A DNA stretch of 64,000 nt from Diphasiastrum complanatum. Lineage: Eukaryota; Streptophyta; Lycopodiopsida; Lycopodiales; Lycopodiaceae. Position 1 is the first letter of the stretch. Each line of letters starts with the position of its first letter. The stretch is taken from contig CM055098.1 of assembly GCA_029204225.1 (NCBI GenBank), positions 22,139,367 through 22,203,366 of the forward strand. The letters run 5' to 3'. This document shows, one piece after another, positions 20,945-31,969 of this stretch. A model generated the notes under the pieces. It searched no databases. It was not told the DNA's origin and was given only the letters and a program-made list of their open reading frames with translations. The translations under genes were made by a program, and so were the position numbers.

Positions 20945-22394
20945 CTACACAATTCACCAGCATCAAACAGATATGGTTAGATATGCAATAGACGAAGCTT
21001 TTGTGATGGCAAAATAAAAGGAATGCTGATTTAACTTCTATCATTTCGATTAAAAAAAGGTTTGCTCCATGTTGACAAAAGCCTTGTTCTAGCAGATCTA
21101 ACAGCTTCGTCTCTCGAATTTTTTATCAGCATTTCTCAGAATACGAAAGCTGAAGTCAAACCCAATAACATGCATGCAATCAAATAATACATTAGCTTTG
21201 TTTAGTTGCTAAATTTCGCACTATGAGCTTTTCTCATGTTTCCTTCAGAAGACCTTTATCAAAATGTTTTTTCATGTCTTTGCGCTGTGAAGCTAATGTT
21301 ATTAAAAATAAAAGTTTCTCTGTCCGTTGAATACTATGCCAGTGAGACTTTTTTTAGAAAATCATGCTTTAACGGCATCTAATGGACGCTTTGAAAATAG
21401 CTGGAACAAATGAACTTATCAACTTCTAAGACCACGATTCTCGAGAATGGAGCTCTTTGATAAGACGAGACGATATACATAACAATTCTAACTTCGGAGT
21501 TTTGCTTGGCAAGTCCAATGCAGAGGAGATTGCAATCGTAGACTTCCTGGAACTACTCTAGCCACGAGTGTTATCCCTTCCAGTTCCATAAGCAACTAGC
21601 AAAGCATAAGACTCTTGAACAAAGAGTCATTCTTGCATCCTAGTATCAACGAAAAGCCTAAACCAATAGCTTTCAAGCAGAAGATTCTGATAATGTCCAA
21701 ATTGCCCTTATTTTCAAATTTGCCGAACCTACTGATAAATAGCTAACTGGGCATTTCCCTTGTTACCAAACGAGCACAATATGGAAAAAAACAGCTTTAT
21801 ACAAAACACGAACAAAAAACCATAGCAGCAAAAGTGGGTGGCACAATGGCATTGAGACAAGGCAGATCCAGAAGATGTACTTTATCGGCAGAAACGTGGA
21901 GGTAGCCATTCCGATGGCACTGATGCTGCAGAGATTATTCGAGGCTGTGGAAAGGGAATTAGAAAATGCAATGACAGAGAGATGCGAGCAAACAATATTA
22001 TGAGCACCGTGCAAGCATTGTATGATGCAAAAACAGAGAGAAAGAGAGAGAGAGAGAGAGAAAAACTGACAGACAGGGAAGGCTTTGCATGCAACAGGGC
22101 TGGGCGAGGGCGAACAATCAGCGAATTCTTATTATAGCATTCAAATTCAAGAATGTAGGTTCACCTTTATGAGGCCGCGATTTTAATGCAATAATGCTCG
22201 CTTTTTTTTTAACGTATTCAAGGCCAAAGGAAGCCCCGTCTCTTACTCGCACATAGCGATCACGGGCGAGCAAATCTTGGGCACCCAAGTGTTTTCAGGT
22301 ATTTTCTGTGGCTGCCCAGTTTTTCAGGCGGCTGCCCGAAATTTTTCATAGGACCCGTGAACCAGGATCCAATTTTTTGAGGTCCAGAAAATTT
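20945..22394. other. Non-coding interval, possible upstream region of the 20581-20944 exon
   Basis: No recognisable domain. A short (GA)n run lies at 22045-22062 and a T-run at 22203-22211. Short hydrophobic frames on the minus strand near 21763-22014 show no family resemblance. Confidence 0.4.
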
Positions 22395-23215
22395 TGTGCG
22401 GCTAGCCATCAGATTGCCACGTGGCAAATCATCTGTTTATCCCATAATAAACACCAATATTTGCCAGATGAGCTATATATGTGAAACTAAGCACATCCCT
22501 TGCATGTGCGTGCGCGAGGGCATGCGGCATCGTGCGCATGGGCGCCGGGACCCCGTGAGGCTTGGCCCTGAACCAGTGGCGCTTGGCGCCAGTGTGACGG
22601 GGTGGCGCCAAGGAGGCCAGCGCGCATTGGCGCCTGGAGGCTTTGGCGCCAGGGACCATTAGCGCCTGTGGTCCCGGGCGAGCGTCCAGACTCGCAGTGG
22701 CGCCAGCCGAGATCCGGCAACACTGGCCTGGAGCGGCCAGGACACGTGGCGCCGGAGTTGTTGGCGCCCGGGACCGTCGGATCACTGGCGCCTGTGGTCC
22801 CGGGCGCGCGATGGGACCCGCAAGCGCCAAGACTCGGGCAATCTTGCCTTGTCTGCCCTTAAATTGCATGGGCGGGCCCATCCACGCATCCAAAGCGCAC
22901 AGAGGCCCGTTCGTTACCCCAGACCCGTGCAAATAAGCGCCAACGCAAAGCCAACTACCGCCAAGCACCTCCTCCATGACACCATTTTTGTTCCCCACAA
23001 CCCCAACCTTAACCTTGATGTGTGGGCAAGGGGGCAGCTACCGACTCCCCATAATTTTTAACACCCTGACGCGCCAGGGTGCGCCAGCCAGGGGCTGGCC
23101 AAAAAGGCGCAGGCAGGTGCCATGGCGCCTGGGTGGGCGCCGAGCAAGTAGCGCCAGGTGGTGTCAGGAACCGGGCAGGTGGCACTGGGCAGCTTCACAC
23201 CCACCTGACACATGT
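22395..23215. repeat. GC-rich island with many GGCGCC palindromes
   Basis: Far more GC-rich than the AT-rich surroundings and packed with GCGCC/GGCGCC. A segment GCGCCTGTGGTCCCGGGCG occurs near 22651 and again near 22786, and variants of GCGCCxGGGACC recur. Long open frames on both strands follow from the low frequency of stops in GC-rich DNA and match nothing. It ends just before a copia-type LTR. It may be LTR or leader DNA of an unidentified element, or an expanded minisatellite. Confidence 0.6.
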
Positions 23216-23228
23216 GAGTAAGCACGTG

Positions 23229-24087
23229 GGTGTTGAAAATTGTCACTTCTTACTTGTTTTATTGTAAATATAGATCAATCATGAGTACAATGTTCATGAT
23301 CTGATTTCACACGTGTGGAGCCTGTTCCCACGCGTGAAAGAAAGTACTTTTCATATTTGTAAATATCTACTTTGATTTTGTATCAATCAAGTTTAGTGTG
23401 AACATGATATGACTAGTTTTTTAGTCAAGTTGACTAGTCACCTAGAAGTTAGCTTATCATTGCATGTGCATGAGTAAATGCTCCCACATGGCAAGTGGAT
23501 GTTCACACGTGTGTATAGAGTTCTAGAAGATAAGAGTTGACCATTTTCCTTAAATCCTATTTTGTAGAAAATATTCCTATATTCTAGGAGACTAGCTCTT
23601 TGGATTTCAGCCATATTCTAGAAGGTCAACTTTGGATAAGGATCAAGCATGGATCAAATGGATAGATCTAAGTGATGTGGCATTCTTCACACGTGTGAAG
23701 ACCTGCTGGACTGTACCAGACTCGTGGATGTACTTGATCCATAAAAGGATTATCATTTTGCTAATGAGATTGATGAGACTTTTGCATTCTACACTTTTGT
23801 GAGATTTCTAGTCAATAGAATTGTGATTTTATTGAATGATTGCTATTAAGAACCTATGTACTTGTTGTTTCAAGTGCAGGCCGTACAGTGGACAGTACTC
23901 CACACGTGTGAGGCCGCTCTCACTTGTTTATGAAGATTTGATCCATTGCTCTTGCTTAAATCTAAGTGCAGTGAATCTAGATCAAGATCTAAAGTGTAAA
24001 ACTTGATAGATCAATTGATTGAGCAACCACTAACTCTTTATGATTGTTAAGTACAATCATTAATGTCCTAAAACTGAAATTTTATCA
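23229..24087 (+). repeat. Copia-type LTR with G-box palindromes
   Basis: Ends TTTATCA at 24087, directly before a primer-binding site. It shares CACACGTGTGGAGCCTGTTC followed by CCAC(G)xGTGAAA and GTACTTTTCAT with the LTRs at 58529 and 61285, so it is a relative of that family. CACGTG-core palindromes occur near 23311, 23507, 23691 and 23903. The 5' boundary (TGTTGAAAATTG at 23230) is a guess. Confidence 0.6.
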
Positions 24088-24100
24088 TGGTATCAGAGCC
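24088..24100 (+). other. Primer-binding site (tRNA-iMet type)
   Basis: TGGTATCAGAGCC directly after the LTR end. No gag follows; 24101-24949 is leader-like or unassigned AT-rich DNA. Confidence 0.85.
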
Positions 24101-24949
24101 GAGTAAGAGATTGATCATTTGATTCATAAAACTTGCAAAGATCATTGGCAAAATTTGATCAAATTGACTTGGAGGATGTGTATGTACGTTTTCACACATG
24201 TGAAACCGTACAACTTCTTTCATTTCAAGTTACCTTGAGTTTTTTGGTCCTATAATCTCAATTCTAGTCCAAATTTAGTGCTTTTTGAAGCATAGTATTG
24301 ATCTAGATTCAATCTAGCTAATACCTATGACCAAATAGAGTTTTGGATCATTGAAGCATTTCTTTTTGGAGTTTAAGATCAGATCTAAGAGGCTGATTTG
24401 TTCAGATCCTTAGTTGAAGTGAAACAAGAACAAGATTAAACCTCACTATCATTGGAAAATAGAAGATAGAGAAAATTATGATTGTGCGCTTCATTAGAAC
24501 TAGGAAAGAAATTTGGAGAAATTGATAGTATTCAAAATTTACCAAGGAAACTTAATATTAAAAACTTATAAGTACTTGCACAACAAGCACCCACTAAAAT
24601 TGTTAGTTAACAATTTGCGTATTGAAAGACTAACACACATGGATTCACACTGAAAAACACTCACACATGCAAAGCAACCACACATTGTATTTGACTAATT
24701 GAAGACAAGAGCGATAATTACAAGTCAAGCACCTAAGAGGTCTTAGTAGACAATAGTCGATCAATCTAGAGCCTAGAGAGAGAAATTAAAATTGTAAAAG
24801 AAATGGTTATTGTTTGCTACTCAAACATTAACGTTTCTACAAAAAATGATAATAGCATCCATGGAACATATTTCCATGATAGCATAGCATCTAGGCATAG
24901 AGATATTCTACATCACAAGTACAATAACAAAGTAGATTTTCCTCTTGCA
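24101..24949. other. AT-rich leader-like sequence
   Basis: Follows the primer-binding site. No gag motif in any frame. Confidence 0.45.
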
Positions 24950-25185
24950 AATTTGTCCTTCAAGCTTCACGTACTTGCTTTCGCACGAAGTTAGTCTTGA
25001 CAATTTCAAACTTTTCTTTTCTCAAAGTTTTTGTAAACACATCAACTAGCTGTATGTAACATAGTGTTATAGTGGACCACATTCACATCCCTAGATTGCA
25101 GCTTTGTATAAAGTGGTACTTTACCTCTATATGTTTCGTTCGTGCATGGAATAATGGATTTTTTGCCAACTGTTGGTAGAATTTT
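24950..25185 (-). pseudogene. Copia RNase H C-terminal fragment
   Basis: Minus strand reads LAKNPLFHARTKHIEVKYHF, a gap, then LVDVFTKTLRKEKFEIVKTN, the C-terminal end of copia RNase H (compare 13330-13160), with a purine-rich GCAAGAGGAAAA just beyond. Only this end survives. Opposite in orientation to the LTR at 23229-24087. Confidence 0.75.
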
Positions 25186-25854
25186 AGATCCAGAACATCA
25201 CAAATCTTGACTGAATTTGGGTGCACATCTAGATTCACCTACAAGCTAGAAATCATGCATCTACCATCCTAGAATTTGGAAATACATGAAGCTCTGATCA
25301 AAATCACTAAGATATGATTATGTTGTACTTGTTCCTACAACAGCAGCATCACACTGTCCTTCACACGTGTGTATCCAAGTACAAGAAAATTCACATTCTA
25401 TACACTAGAACTCAAGATACCATAAGAAATATGAAAGAGATGTGCACTTATTACATTCAAGGCTTGTCTCAACGTCATCAGATCACTGATGTGTGTGATT
25501 ACGTGATCCTTGACTGATAACTCGATGATCATGAGGGCATGTTATGCATGCTTATAAAAGGTCCTGATATTTGGTTAGTGATTGATCTCTTTACAATTAC
25601 TATCTCCCAAAGCTGATATTATATTAGTATATTTTTCATTTTTAACTTCAAGACACGAAATGTTAAATTGTTATCAAGCTTTGAGCTTCACCCATAACTA
25701 ATTTGCCCATGTTAGCAAATGTAGTGTGTGTGTGTTCGATAAGCTTGCAAAGTGTTGAGAGTTGTCAAAAATTTTATTTTCGAGTGAATTTGCTTTTACA
25801 CTTCATGCACAACCTATAGTTAGTCATTTTAATGTGAAGCTCAACAATGGACAC

Positions 25855-25858
<4 letters not shown>
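25186..25858. other. AT-rich interval, nothing recognised
   Basis: No domain, repeat or RNA gene identified. Confidence 0.45.

Positions 25859-25908
<50 letters not shown>
25859..25908. repeat. (GA)n microsatellite
   Basis: 50 bp of uninterrupted GA. Confidence 0.97.
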
Positions 25909-25912
<4 letters not shown>

Positions 25913-26922
25913 ATTTACTTAGTAGTTATGGCCACATGGCATAAAGCCATTGGCCTTGGGCTATATATTTCATCCCCTTTGCCTTTAGTGTGAAAATATT
26001 CACATCAAGGTGTACTTATCAACTTATGATGATGTATTATACTAGAGGAGAAAAAATCTAGTATAATGCATCACTTACTAAACTAAGGAGACCCACGTGA
26101 CTAGGTAAGCTACAAAGGGTATGAGGCCAAAAGTAACAAGAATATTAATGCAACCACTTGAAAGGCTTGCCAACTTGAAACCTCAACATGTATTTGTGCG
26201 AAGCTCAACTCACGATCTGACCAAGTAACAAATAAGAACACGTCCAAAAAAAAGCTCCGAAAATCAGGAGCTGACATTCTCTATTTTGTTGTCATACATA
26301 TCGACTACAGTCTATAGATGCTCCGGCCATCACTCACTCTCAATGAAATAATATGAAGTCCACTCACGAAATGATTAGTTTTATGTTGTTGATGCTGTGG
26401 AGAGTGGATACTGGAGAGTTTGGAGGCAGCTTGCCAATAATATGATCTATCAAAGGATGTGGGGAAGAGAGAGGTGACTGGAACCACTAATATATGCACA
26501 TTTCAATGTTGTTCAACTACCCAACTGCAGCATTTTTCTATTGGATGAGAACAATATAACAGCAGCTTGTGGTTGTTTTGATTAAAAATGCATAGAGGAG
26601 TCCAGGGATTGGTAAAAAGTGGGTCCTTGTTAACACTTGACCTCTTACCGTGCCGGGTGTGCTGATGTGAATCTTTAGGTGCGTGCAAGCTCACTGATAT
26701 TTATTTGGAGATATTTTTTCTAGCACACTAAAACATAAACAAATGTGGCATTGTGGTCGTATGCAATTGGCTACACGTCCTGACAGCCTCTTTTAGCTAT
26801 GTCTGTGACAGGAATAAGAGAATGCTCAAGCCTCTAAAATCCTTCTTTTGAGCCTGCAATCAAAGGATTTCGTGAACGCTAGGTTATTGCTGATTCCCAA
26901 AATCTCAAAGACTGCAAGTAAC
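25909..26922. other. Non-coding interval
   Basis: No recognised gene; short minus-strand frames at 26305-26694 have no motif. Confidence 0.45.
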
Positions 26923-27083
26923 CTTTGTTATCTGAGATATGTCCCAGAAAAAGCTGCCGTCAGCTTTGGATTCCTGATATAGCTGAGACAAATTTAGACA
27001 AAGACGATTGATCAGCTCATAAGCGCTACTTAATTTCGAAAAAATTGTTGGGAAATTCTTGGACTGTGTGATTGTGACTCGAG
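26923..27083 (-). CDS. Weak candidate exon, function unknown
   Basis: Minus strand shows a good acceptor (CTTTTTGTTTCAAG, exon from 27083), then 161 bp open reading ARVTITQSKNFPTIFSKLSS and AYELINRLCLNLSQLYQESK, ending AACAAAG before GTTACT (donor at 26922). An amphipathic, non-retroelement peptide. I cannot name a family and the rest of a gene is not visible. Confidence 0.22.
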
Positions 27084-27815
27084 CTTGAAACAAAAAGACT
27101 AGCAGCATTACACTCATGCGAGCTTCTTTTGTTCCCCCTAAAGCTTCTCTAATGCCCAAGTGCTCACATTTTTCTTTGTATTTAGGAGTCACCTTTAGCA
27201 AAATTTTGATGTACGTTTAGAATTACGATTTTTGTGCCCCTTCATTGAATGTTTACATGCACATACATATTGACTTTTACATGCACATAGCAAAAATAAA
27301 CCAAAAAAATCTTTTAAAATACTCAAAAATAAACTTTGCATCTAATGCTCATTAAGCAAGGAAGGCATAGACTTTGGGCCTCTACCCAGGTACGACAACG
27401 CCCTCCTGCAACCGCCTCCTAGGGTAGATGGCCCTTGAACTAGGGCCTCTCCCTCCCCAAGTAAAATATGTTTTTGCTTTTTACCAAAGCAAAGGCTCGC
27501 AACTTGCCAAGTGGAGTCGTTACGAAAAAGATTTGACAACATTTTCTTTAAAATGAATCTTTCGGGCATAGAAAGGTGCGTGTAAAAAACAAAAATTACA
27601 TTAAAAATTAGTAGTATGTGTTCACAACAGGGAAGGTCCACCTCCTTGGCCATTTTGTGAATAGAAGGGCCTTTCGTCGAGGGTGTACCCTTCCGTAGTA
27701 GAACGGATGAAGCGACAAAACAAGGCCCTTGCACCTAAAATATCTACATTTGCCTTCATTGATTACAACATTATCTTCATCTTGTCAATGAGTTTAAATA
27801 CTCATGCATCCATTG
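27084..27815. other. Non-coding interval
   Basis: 27340-27440 is a GC-richer patch (CTCCTGCAACCGCCTCCTAG) possibly related to 37235-37330. No gene assigned. Confidence 0.4.
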
Positions 27816-27985
27816 CAGCACAATGGATGATGGGTAGAGTGGTTGGCTGCAACCCCCGGCAAGGCGTAGGCTTGAATCCCAGTTGTTGTGTAATGACATC
27901 TTAGGAGCTTGCTCCTCAGTTGGCATGTATTTGTTGTGTATAACAACCTACTGGTTGTGTAACTCTATATACCAAAAAAAAAATG
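27816..27985 (+). mobile_element. tRNA-derived SINE
   Basis: GGTAGAGTGGTTGGCTGC at about 27833 resembles the tRNA A box, and GGCTTGAATCCC at about 27869 differs from the B-box consensus GGTTCGANTCC at two positions, at tRNA-like spacing. A non-tRNA body with GTTGTGTA repeats follows, ending in an A-run at 27972-27981. Pol III-type internal promoters of this kind define plant SINEs. No flanking direct repeat was confirmed. Confidence 0.6.
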
Positions 27986-28249
27986 GTGCTATGGTTAAAA
28001 AAGATATAATTCCAGTAAGGTTTTCAACCTCATTTGAGGAGGTTCATAACATATGGCCCTAATGCCAAGTCCTTGTTTTTTTTCTTAACTAATTAGTGAA
28101 ACCTCAAACTCCAAAACATCATAAATTTTCCATGTTTCTTTTTGCAAAGTTTTATCACTCGTGAATTTAAGTTTGTATTCAAAAATTTTATTTTGTGAAT
28201 CTATGTACCAACTAAAAACACAAATCATAGTTGTTCATGTTTTATACAC

Positions 28250-29583
28250 CTTACTCTTATGGTTGAAGGAACATCAACGTTGGAAGAATCCATGCTACGT
28301 AAAATAGGATGAAATGACATAGCATCGTTTATCGATGGTTGTTTGAAATCATAGTATGTATGTTCTTGAAATATTACATCCCTAGAGGCAAATACTACAT
28401 TGGTGGATGGATCATAAACTTTATAAGATTTATGCTCATTAGGATAGCCAATGAAAATACATTTATTTGTCCTATGATCCAGCTTCTTCCTAAGCTATTT
28501 AGGAATGTGAACAAAAAACCAAAGATTTTTAAATGGCTGACACTAGGCTTATGCCCATGCCAAACTTTATATGGAGTTTTGTGTTGACGACTTTGGTGCT
28601 GGATCTACTCTGCACGTAGCAAGCTGTGGTAGTAGCTTCTGCCCAGAACTTCGCCAGTAGGTGTGCTTGATGTAGCATGGATCTGGCTGAGTTGAGAAGA
28701 GTTCGATTCATCCTTTCTGCAATCTCGTTCTGTGAGGTGAATAGGAAGTGGTGAGTTGTCTTCTAATACCATGTTCAGCCAAGTAGTCGGACATCTCGTT
28801 AGCGATGTATTCGCGGCCACCATCACTTCGGAGTGCCTTCACTTTTGTAGACGTTTGTGTTTCAGCCATGGCCTTGAGTCTCTTGAAGCATTCAAAGGCT
28901 TCAGATTTGTGCTTAATGAACATGACTGTAGACCATCTAGAATAATCATCTATGAAAGTGATAAAATAGATTGCATCTCCTAAGGACGGAGTTTGCATTG
29001 GACCACAAATATCACTATGTACAAGATCCAATACATGCTTTGTTTTGATGGAATGTGATTTTGGAAACTTGCTTCCACAGTGCTTCCCATAGATGCATGT
29101 TTCACAAAAGAAATATTTCCTATCTAATGAAGAAGAGAAATTCAGTCCATCAACTAAATTAGTACAATGCATATAAGAAAGTGATCTTGTATTCATCTGT
29201 CCAAATCGACTATGCCACAGAATAGCATTTTCGTTTACATTTTCATTAGAGATACTAGCTAATGCAACTGAATTAGAGAGTACGTAAAGATTTTTGACTC
29301 TAGTGCATGTAGTCAGAGGAGTATCTTCCTCGAGTATTGTATATTGGTCAAATGAGAAAGTAACAATGTAGCCCTCATCAGTTATCTTAGAGACTAATAA
29401 CAAGTTCTTTGATAACTGAAAAACATGAAGGACATTAGGAGCACAAATAGATAGATCGTTGTTGAAGGTGATCTTCATTATTCCTTTGTCTTCCACGCGT
29501 ATGGTGCTTGAATCTCCGAGGTAGATGAATTGATCTCTGTTGTAAGTTGCATACTTTGTAAACCATTCCTTGCGAGAGGTCAT
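28250..29583 (-). pseudogene. Copia protease remainder, GAG-pre-integrase and integrase
   Basis: Protease active site just upstream reads YLDSSATQHMTS, with DSS for the usual DSG. Then VLHVFQLSKNLLLVSKI, AILWHSRFGQMNTRSLSYMH, FFCETCIYGKH (zinc finger Cys pair), LVHSDICGPM (Asp), FIDDYSRWSTVMFIKHKSEA and ALRSDGGREY (Asp). The Glu-bearing part is broken: after SYSPHRTRLQKG the frame shifts to ARSMLHQAHLLAKFWAEATT. Downstream KCIFIGYPNEHKSYKVYDP and VVFASRDVIFQEHTYYDFK are visible to about 28290. Confidence 0.85.
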
Positions 29584-30464
29584 GTGTTGGGTAGCGCTGC
29601 TATCCAGGTACTAGCTATCACAGTCTTCGTTGCTGTTGTTGTAAGCCATTAACAAGTATGTATCTTGCTCCTTGAATTCTATCGCATTGGAGGAGTCTGG
29701 CTGTTACTGTTGTTGTTGCTTCTTTGCCTTGTTGTAGATCCAGATACGACACTCCTTGATGTCATGATTGGCTCTCTTGCAATATTTGTAGAAAAACTTC
29801 TTTCGTGATCCACCATGCTCACCTCAAGTGTGAGGTTGTTGCTGCTGCACTTGATTCTTGCCCTTGGAACAGGCTGCTAGTCTTTCTCCGCATATCTTCT
29901 TGAAGAAGATGACCAATCACCTTTTGAAGAGTGAGGTCAGGTTGTGTGGAGATCATCACCACAAAGTGTTCATACGACTTTGGAAGAGAAGAAAGCAAGG
30001 TCATAACGACATCATCATCTTGAATAGAACATCCTACAGCTGATAACTGATCCAATAAAGATTTGAAGTTGTTGATGTGAGAAGTGATGGCAGTAGAATC
30101 ATACATGCTAAGAGTAAAGAACTTCCGTCTAAGATGTAATCTAGTGGTTACATCATGAGTCTCATAGAGATTTGATAACAAATCCAATGCATCCTTAGAG
30201 GTTTTGCATGTGGTAACGTGGGATATTTGGGAGTTGGCCAGATTGAGTGTGATACATGCTAAGGCTTCTGATCTTTGATCTTCCATGTCTTTGCTTGATC
30301 ACCATCTTTTGGTTTCAGGTTAGCATGTTCTACTACATCCCAAAGATCTCTATCTATCAACATCATTCATAGTTTTAACTTCTAGATGTAGAGTTAAAAC
30401 CATTGAACTTGTCAATGATTCTAGCCTCGTTGGATGATGGCGAAGAGCTACCAAGATGAGACAT
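29584..30464 (-). pseudogene. Copia gag pseudogene
   Basis: Starts at the ATG at 30464-30462 (MSHLGSSSPSSNEARIIDKF), with a frame break near 30380. The main part has SKDALDLLSNLYETHDVTTR, MTLLSSLPKSYEHFVVMIST and LLQEDMRRK, characteristic UBN2-type gag. A knuckle-like YKYCKRANHDIKEC lies near 29800-29755, followed by a CAG/CAA-type Gln run. Stops and frameshifts prevent expression. Confidence 0.85.
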
Positions 30465-30517
30465 GATAACAATAATATAAATGGAACAAACTTAATCTCT
30501 CGATTTATTTGAGCTAT

Positions 30518-30529
30518 GCTCTGATACCA
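30518..30529 (-). other. Primer-binding site of the 28250-30530 copia
   Basis: Minus sense TGGTATCAGAGC, preceded by CCCCATCAGAT from the LTR. Confidence 0.85.
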
Positions 30530-30530
30530 A

Positions 30531-31942
30531 TCTGATGGGGCAAGGGAGATAGAAGAACGCGAACGGAGAAGAGAGCAGGAATGTTGCAGAACAACTCTCC
30601 CGTTACAATCAACTGCTAGATGCAAAAACAGTCTAATAAAAAGCTTATGCTAAATGTAATCACAACTTTAAGTGTTCTAATTGTCCAAAGGATCTTAAAA
30701 ATTAATTCATACTCTCAAAAACAAGAGTACAGTCCACCGAAGATATTAGAAATGGTTTCTGTGTGGTAATACTGGAAATCAGATTCAATGTGAAGTTTGG
30801 TTTTGAAAGAGCAGTATGATATCACGAGTTCCTCAAGTGTCAAAGACAGCCATCGTTTGATCATAAACTGAGGAGTTGTAGACGTCCGCCCTGATCAGAG
30901 TGAGTAAACAAGCGCGATCAAACAACGATGAAGTGCATTCAATCACAACAAGCATTCATCTACGTTATACACAAATAGAAAAGCGTGCTGCTGCTGTATT
31001 ACACTAAAGCACAATCAAATAGCAATTTGAACAAAAAATTGACGGCGTAACTGGAAGGTTCAAATAATACGTCTCATGCATGGAGCAACCAATAATCTGT
31101 GCTTGGATGATCTATTTATAGATTTCATCCGTGTATTAACTACATTGAATGTTTGTCACCTAATTAGAAAAGCCGTTGTACTTGGAAGTATATGGCTTTT
31201 GTGACAACTATACATAGTATATACGATCAACAAATCAGGAATGTTGACGCGAACGAGGACGTTGCAAAATCTCTCACTTCGCAAATTTTGAGAAGTGGCT
31301 GGGAACATTCCTTGTTCAAAACAGACAACCTTCGGCATTTTCTCTCTTTTCGGGTTTTTGTGAAAAAGCCGAAGGTGCCTTTAAACAAGTTTAAAGTGTC
31401 CTCAAAAAGTTGAAGGTGCCCTCAAAAAGGCGAAGATGTCTTTAATAGTTCAACTCAAGTTTAAGGTGCCCTTAAAAAGTTGGCGAAGGTGTCTTTAACA
31501 ATTTAACCCTTAAAAGTAGAGGACCTTTTGGAGTTTTCTCTCTCTTCACATTTTTGGGAGAAAATGCGAAAAAAGTGAAAGTATTAAAAATAGTTAAACT
31601 GTTGAACTGTGAAGAGGTTGACTTCTTAAAAAATAATTGAACGGAAGAAGTCGAAGGTAAGTGTTGCAGTTTTTGGGAAAGTGCAAAAAATGCGAATTGT
31701 GCGACACTTAGTATATTTCTGTAGACTATTCAGAAAGTAATGTAAATCTGCAGACTTGTTCTAAATGCAAGTTTGTGGAAGTCCTTGAAGATGGCCAAGT
31801 CTTCAATGATTTCTTGAAATTATGATGGGATTGGTTACCCTTTGTTGGAGATCAGCCGGAAGTCCGTTGTAGACGTCCTTCAAATAAATTGGCTGTCTAA
31901 GTTATGATTCCAAGGAGGCAACTGTGGGCTTAACTTCCAACA
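30531..31942 (-). repeat. Copia 5' LTR and adjoining LTR-like DNA
   Basis: Non-coding sequence upstream of the primer-binding site, with a CTATAAATAG TATA box near 31110-31122 (minus sense). The far edge is uncertain: TGTTGGAAG at 31942 would pair with the TTCCAACA that ends the related LTR at 49994, but a G-rich run just outside it (31943-31969) looks like a polypurine tract, which would make part of this a separate 3' LTR. Confidence 0.5.
31355..31500. repeat. Degenerate minisatellite, unit AAAAAGxxGAAGGTGCCxTTAA
   Basis: GAAGGTGCC or close variants (GAAGATGTC, TTAAGGTGCCC, GAAGGTGTC) recur at roughly 25-30 bp spacing, separated by AAAAAG and TTTAA. The same motif occurs twice at 46610-46655. 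Confidence 0.7.
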
Positions 31943-31969
31943 TAACCCCCCCCACCCCCAATCCCCCTC

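Larger units (their letters stand above)
28250..30530 (-). mobile_element. Degenerate Ty1/copia element (gag to integrase), minus strand
   Basis: From the primer-binding site at 30529 leftward: gag, zinc knuckle, protease, GAG-pre-integrase, integrase and the start of the post-integrase region, then nothing; RT and RNase H are absent. Gag is clearly of the same lineage as that at 50200-50800 (shared DVTTRLHLRRKFFTLSM versus DVTTKLHLQRKFFTFKM). Confidence 0.85.

Noticed and set aside
22429-22998. 189-codon minus-strand open frame in the GC-rich island
   Set aside because: Frames are open on both strands because stops are rare in this composition; the peptide is low-complexity Ala/Pro/Gly/Arg with no family match.
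27830-27885. Functional tRNA gene
   Set aside because: A and B boxes are imperfect and no cloverleaf with acceptor stem is evident; SINE head is the better reading.
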